8,674 nt of DNA, taken from assembly GCA_002375695.1 (NCBI GenBank), contig DFMO01000009.1, forward strand, positions 1-8,674. The letters run 5' to 3'. Positions 6,783 to 8,674 of the stretch are shown here, in pieces (position 1 is the first letter of the stretch; each line of letters begins with the position of its first letter). The notes beneath the pieces were generated by a model. That model worked only from the letters and a program-made list of their open reading frames with translations. It did not search any database and had not been told where the DNA came from. The stretch comes from Flavobacteriaceae bacterium UBA3591 (lineage in GTDB: Bacteria; Bacteroidota; Bacteroidia; Flavobacteriales; Flavobacteriaceae). The translations under genes were made by a program, and so were the position numbers.

Positions 6783-7159
6783 TTAATGCCTCCGAATTGA
6801 ATTCATCCGAATTAATTCGGAGGCGTTTTATTTGGGTTGAACGGACTTCGGACAACTTACTCGTACGGATTTTGACTCGGATGAAATTGTGTGGAAACGC
6901 ACTCAACCGAGACTCACTCGAGCGGATTTTTTTAAGTGATCTAAAATTTAAAAAATATTGCGGGATCAACTAAAAAACTATACGGACTCTTACTCTTTCG
7001 GCAGATTGGCTCACTCGGGTGTGTCGGCAAAAAATATAACATTGCATATAATTTACGGCTGAAATTCGTGAAAGTGGTAAAAAGTAGTATTTTTAAAATG
7101 CATTTGATTCAGCGGAAAAGTTTGCGCAGCAAAACCCGCCGCAAATCATATGCGTAACC
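6776..7159 (+). repeat. Noncoding cassette, copy 2 (384 bp)
   Basis: Same length and order of blocks as 4483-4866. It starts GTTATATTTAATGCCTCC and closes AAATATAAC (7032-7040). Relative to copy 1 the four bases after GTT changed from GTGT to ATAT, and the closing repeat changed from ACAC to ATAT, so pairing of the ends is kept. The attC body is identical to copy 1, while the middle is diverged. The frame open in copy 1 meets a stop at 6971 here, and the two copies are one base out of register around the conserved T-run block. I see no gene in the 540 bases between 6642 and 7181. Confidence 0.75.
6789..6829 (+). terminator. Terminator-like hairpin in noncoding cassette 2
   Basis: CCTCCGAATT (6789-6798) and AATTCGGAGG (6814-6823) form the same hairpin as in copy 1, with identical stem and loop. 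The tail is CGTTTTA, so the T-run is weaker than the eight T of copy 1. It lies directly downstream of the lipoprotein cassette. Confidence 0.5.
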
Positions 7160-7166
7160 GTTGCCA
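7034..7166 (+). other. attC-like site closing cassette 5 (133 bp)
   Basis: R'' is ATATAAC (7034-7040), in AAATATAAC, complementary to GTTATATTT at 6776. L'' (7044-7058) and L' (7139-7153) are the same arms as at 4751-4765 and 4846-4860. GTAACC and core GTTGCCA (7160-7166) follow. The site is identical to the one at 4741-4873 over 123 bases and differs only in the R'' and R' bases that belong to the individual cassettes. Confidence 0.82.
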
Positions 7167-7181
7167 GTAATTTAAACAGAG

Positions 7182-8513
7182 ATGTTCGGAATAAAAAGTA
7201 AAATAAATGATGGAATGCTATATCTCTTAAACGATATGGTCGAAAACCAAGTTGCCAATGCAAAAAAAGAATTGTCTGAACTACCTGAAGAAAATACTGA
7301 AAGACGAGAATTTTTAACTGCTCAAATAGCAGCATATGAAACACAACTTAAAAGTTTCAAAGAGGACATAGAAAAACAATTATCTGAAAAATTTCAGTTT
7401 TCTGTAGAGGAACTATATGCAATGTATGGGCAATATGACCGCAAGTACATATCAATAGAGTTTCACAAATTTTCGGAGTCAGCCGCAAAATTTGGTAGAA
7501 ATATTGGTGGAGTTCTAACGTACTATAAGAAAGAACGAGAGGAATTAGAAGATGCAATTTCCAAAGAAAATGTTCCAAGAACAAATGGATTGGTAAAAAT
7601 TGATTGTTCAAAACACGAGAAACTATCTGATGAGCAAAAGAAAGAACTAATCGAAAACGGATTTGTTTCAGGAGATATTTATGAAGTTTTAGCTTCTAAT
7701 TTACCAGTTGCAAAATCTTATAATCAGACTGGAATAAAAGAAATTCCTAACACCATTACAGTAAATGTCGACCCAACTGACTTTGACCCAAATAGGGCAT
7801 ACTTATGGCTATATGGTCAAAGAATTAAAAATGGAGGTATTCTAATCGAGGAAGAGATTGCTAAATTCTGTGGACTTTCATTGTACCTAAAACCTGGTTC
7901 TGAAAATTATGATTACGTCAAAGAAAATGGTTTCGATGAAAATGGTCAAAAACTTCCAAAAGTTAGATTCTTTGAGTTAGAGGCTAAACTTTACGCCACA
8001 GATATAACGAAAGAAGAAATTTTAGAGTTTAACGAATTTCTACAGGCTCGGAAAGTAGAAAGAATTGAAGCTATCAAAAAAGAAATTAAGAGGTCAACTA
8101 ATAAAAGGCTTGAACAATTTGAAGAAGAATATCCTGATATATATGCTGAACTTCAAAAATCAAGAGTACAATTTGAAACCGAAAGCCTTGAACATCACGA
8201 AGTGGTTACACCAATTTATTGGGATTACGAAGGTTTCCTGCATATATATTTAAGGCATTGTGATGAACTTGCTATTGAAGGTCATTTTGAAAACAAAACT
8301 AAATTTCAGTATACTCAAAAAGATATTAAGCGGATTTTAAAAATTGCGATAGAAGATTTAAAACCAAAAATAAACGAGAAACTAAAAGAAGGAAAGGATT
8401 TTAGAATTTACGGAGATAGGTCATTATATTTTAATGGTAATCACTATTCCCTACATATTTTGGCTGATGGTCGAGTAGCGGCATTTCATCCAATGGAAAA
8501 TCCAACTGAATAA
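7182..8513 (+). CDS. Hypothetical cytosolic protein with coiled-coil N-terminus and nuclease-like C-terminal domain
   Basis: The 443-aa product has no signal peptide. Residues 15-75 are strongly helical and charged, probably a coiled coil. Residues 190-265 form a mixed middle region (ITVNVDPTDFDPN, YLWLYGQRIKNGG). Residues 270-340 are again helical. The last 100 residues form a distinct domain: YWDYEGFLHIYLRH with H354 and H359, a helical stretch, then FRIYGDRSLYFNGNHYSLHI (Y422) and DGRVAAFHP (H436). A pattern of early His, GxxY strand and terminal FHP resembles small RNases of the barnase/EndoU/colicin D/RelE group found at the end of toxins, but I cannot confirm this by eye. If correct, the N-terminal part would be a sensor or targeting region. 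No immunity gene follows inside the cassette. The ATG lies 22 nt inside the cassette. Function is unknown. Confidence 0.85.
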   Translation: MFGIKSKINDGMLYLLNDMVENQVANAKKELSELPEENTERREFLTAQIAAYETQLKSFKEDIEKQLSEKFQFSVEELYAMYGQYDRKYISIEFHKFSESAAKFGRNIGGVLTYYKKEREELEDAISKENVPRTNGLVKIDCSKHEKLSDEQKKELIENGFVSGDIYEVLASNLPVAKSYNQTGIKEIPNTITVNVDPTDFDPNRAYLWLYGQRIKNGGILIEEEIAKFCGLSLYLKPGSENYDYVKENGFDENGQKLPKVRFFELEAKLYATDITKEEILEFNEFLQARKVERIEAIKKEIKRSTNKRLEQFEEEYPDIYAELQKSRVQFETESLEHHEVVTPIYWDYEGFLHIYLRHCDELAIEGHFENKTKFQYTQKDIKRILKIAIEDLKPKINEKLKEGKDFRIYGDRSLYFNGNHYSLHILADGRVAAFHPMENPTE

Positions 8514-8520
8514 AAACTAC

Positions 8521-8663
8521 TGGCAACAATGGCTATAAGTAATTGCTTGTTCTCGCCTACTTCTGAATCCCGATAGCTATCGGGACGCGGATTTTCAGTT
8601 TGGTGTGTACTTGCAAAGTTAATCGCTAAACCACGCAACTACTCATAGCCGAGACCGTTAGCT
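8521..8663 (+). other. attC-like site closing cassette 6 (143 bp)
   Basis: R'' is TGGCAAC (8521-8527), in TACTGGCAAC, complementary to GTTGCCAGTA at 7160-7169. After AAT, the L'' arm GGCTATAAGTAATTGC (8531-8546) pairs with GCAACTACTCATAGCC (8635-8650). GAGACC and core GTTAGCT (8657-8663) follow. The 16-bp stem has A-C mismatches at positions 7 and 12 only. Its outer part resembles the site at 4359-4489, which also precedes a noncoding cassette. Confidence 0.8.
8568..8585. repeat. Perfect 18-bp palindrome in the attC loop
   Basis: TCCCGATAGCTATCGGGA is a perfect palindrome lying in the variable loop of the attC-like site. No T-run follows, so it is not a convincing terminator. Palindromes of this form are dispersed in flavobacterial genomes as far as I recall, so it may be an inserted short repeat. 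Confidence 0.55.
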
Positions 8664-8674
8664 TTAATACCTCC
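8657..8674 (+). repeat. Noncoding cassette, copy 3, first 18 bases
   Basis: GTTAGCTTTAATACCTCC matches the start of copies 1 and 2 except for the four bases after GTT (AGCT against GTGT and ATAT). The window ends inside the left arm of the terminator hairpin. The rest lies outside the window. Confidence 0.65.

Larger units (their letters stand above)
1..8674 (+). mobile_element. Integron-like gene cassette array (no integrase in window)
   Basis: Seven ACC-GTT junctions (GTT at 19, 4483, 4867, 5913, 6776, 7160, 8657) divide the window into six complete cassettes of about 4464, 384, 1046, 863, 384 and 1497 bp and the start of a seventh. In each complete cassette the first 9-10 bases are repeated in inverted form near its 3' end, directly before an imperfect stem-loop of the attC kind. 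All genes point the same way, with the stem-loop at their 3' side, as in integron arrays. Integron cassettes are excised and inserted by IntI acting on folded bottom-strand attC. No integrase gene is visible, so this is either the distal part of an integron or an orphan cluster of attC sites. An unrelated element with similar ends remains possible. Confidence 0.78.

Noticed and set aside
6745..6969. 74-codon minus strand frame over noncoding cassette 2
   Set aside because: It spans the hairpin and the attC junction with no recognisable features. Other minus strand frames in the window are shadows of + strand genes.
1..8674. CRISPR array, tRNA, rRNA or riboswitch
   Set aside because: No short regularly spaced direct repeats, no cloverleaf with a plausible anticodon arm, and no known riboswitch core seen by eye. 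The repeats present are attC-like sites and the 384-bp cassette.
1..8674. Insertion sequence or transposon boundaries
   Set aside because: No transposase is encoded. The inverted repeats differ from cassette to cassette and sit beside attC stems, unlike IS termini, and I see no target-site duplications at the GTT junctions.

Overview
The window is AT-rich and looks like a Bacteroidota genome, probably a flavobacterium. The support is lysine/asparagine/isoleucine-rich proteins, a short Bacteroidota-style lipoprotein signal, start codons without Shine-Dalgarno sequences, and a C-terminal enzyme domain common in that phylum. All five genes I accept lie on the + strand. This assignment is inference; there is no rRNA or marker gene.

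The organising principle is not an ordinary operon but a chain of gene cassettes that looks like an integron cassette array. Seven junctions read ...ACC-GTT... (GTT at 19, 4483, 4867, 5913, 6776, 7160, 8657). The first 9-10 bases after each complete junction are exactly the reverse complement of the bases that close the same cassette, just before an attC-like stem-loop (for example GTTGTGGTTT at 4867 with AAACCACAAC at 5719-5728). The stem arms behind each closing repeat are 15-19 bp, with an unpaired spacer of 3 nt on one side and 5-6 nt on the other. This matches the R''-L''-L'-R' layout of integron attC sites. No integrase is present in the window.

Layout. Cassette 1 (19-4482) holds a fused restriction-methyltransferase of the type IIG / type ISP-related kind (148-3303), overlapping by ATGA with a protein carrying an RNxxxxH HEPN-type motif (3300-4232). 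Cassette 2 (4483-4866) is a 384-bp noncoding cassette beginning with a strong terminator hairpin. Cassette 3 (4867-5912) encodes an exported protein with a TIMP/netrin-like N-terminal half. Cassette 4 (5913-6775) encodes an unknown lipoprotein. Cassette 5 (6776-7159) is a second 384-bp copy of the noncoding cassette. Cassette 6 (7160-8656) encodes a 443-aa cytosolic protein with a coiled-coil N-terminus and a nuclease-like C-terminal domain. Cassette 7 starts at 8657 with the first 18 bases of a third noncoding copy. The first 25 bases of the window are the end of an attC site that elsewhere here always closes the noncoding cassette, so a further copy probably lies just upstream.

Together the region looks like a defence-rich accessory array. 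Gene cassettes are punctuated by a repeated terminator-bearing noncoding cassette, and gene starts sit only 21-24 nt inside three of the cassettes, so their promoters must lie in the preceding attC or noncoding cassette. The most interesting signals are the array itself in this kind of genome, the covariation of the cassette ends, the stem mismatches that are always A-C on the top strand (G-T wobbles on the bottom strand) at fixed positions, and the restriction enzyme coupled to a HEPN-like protein.
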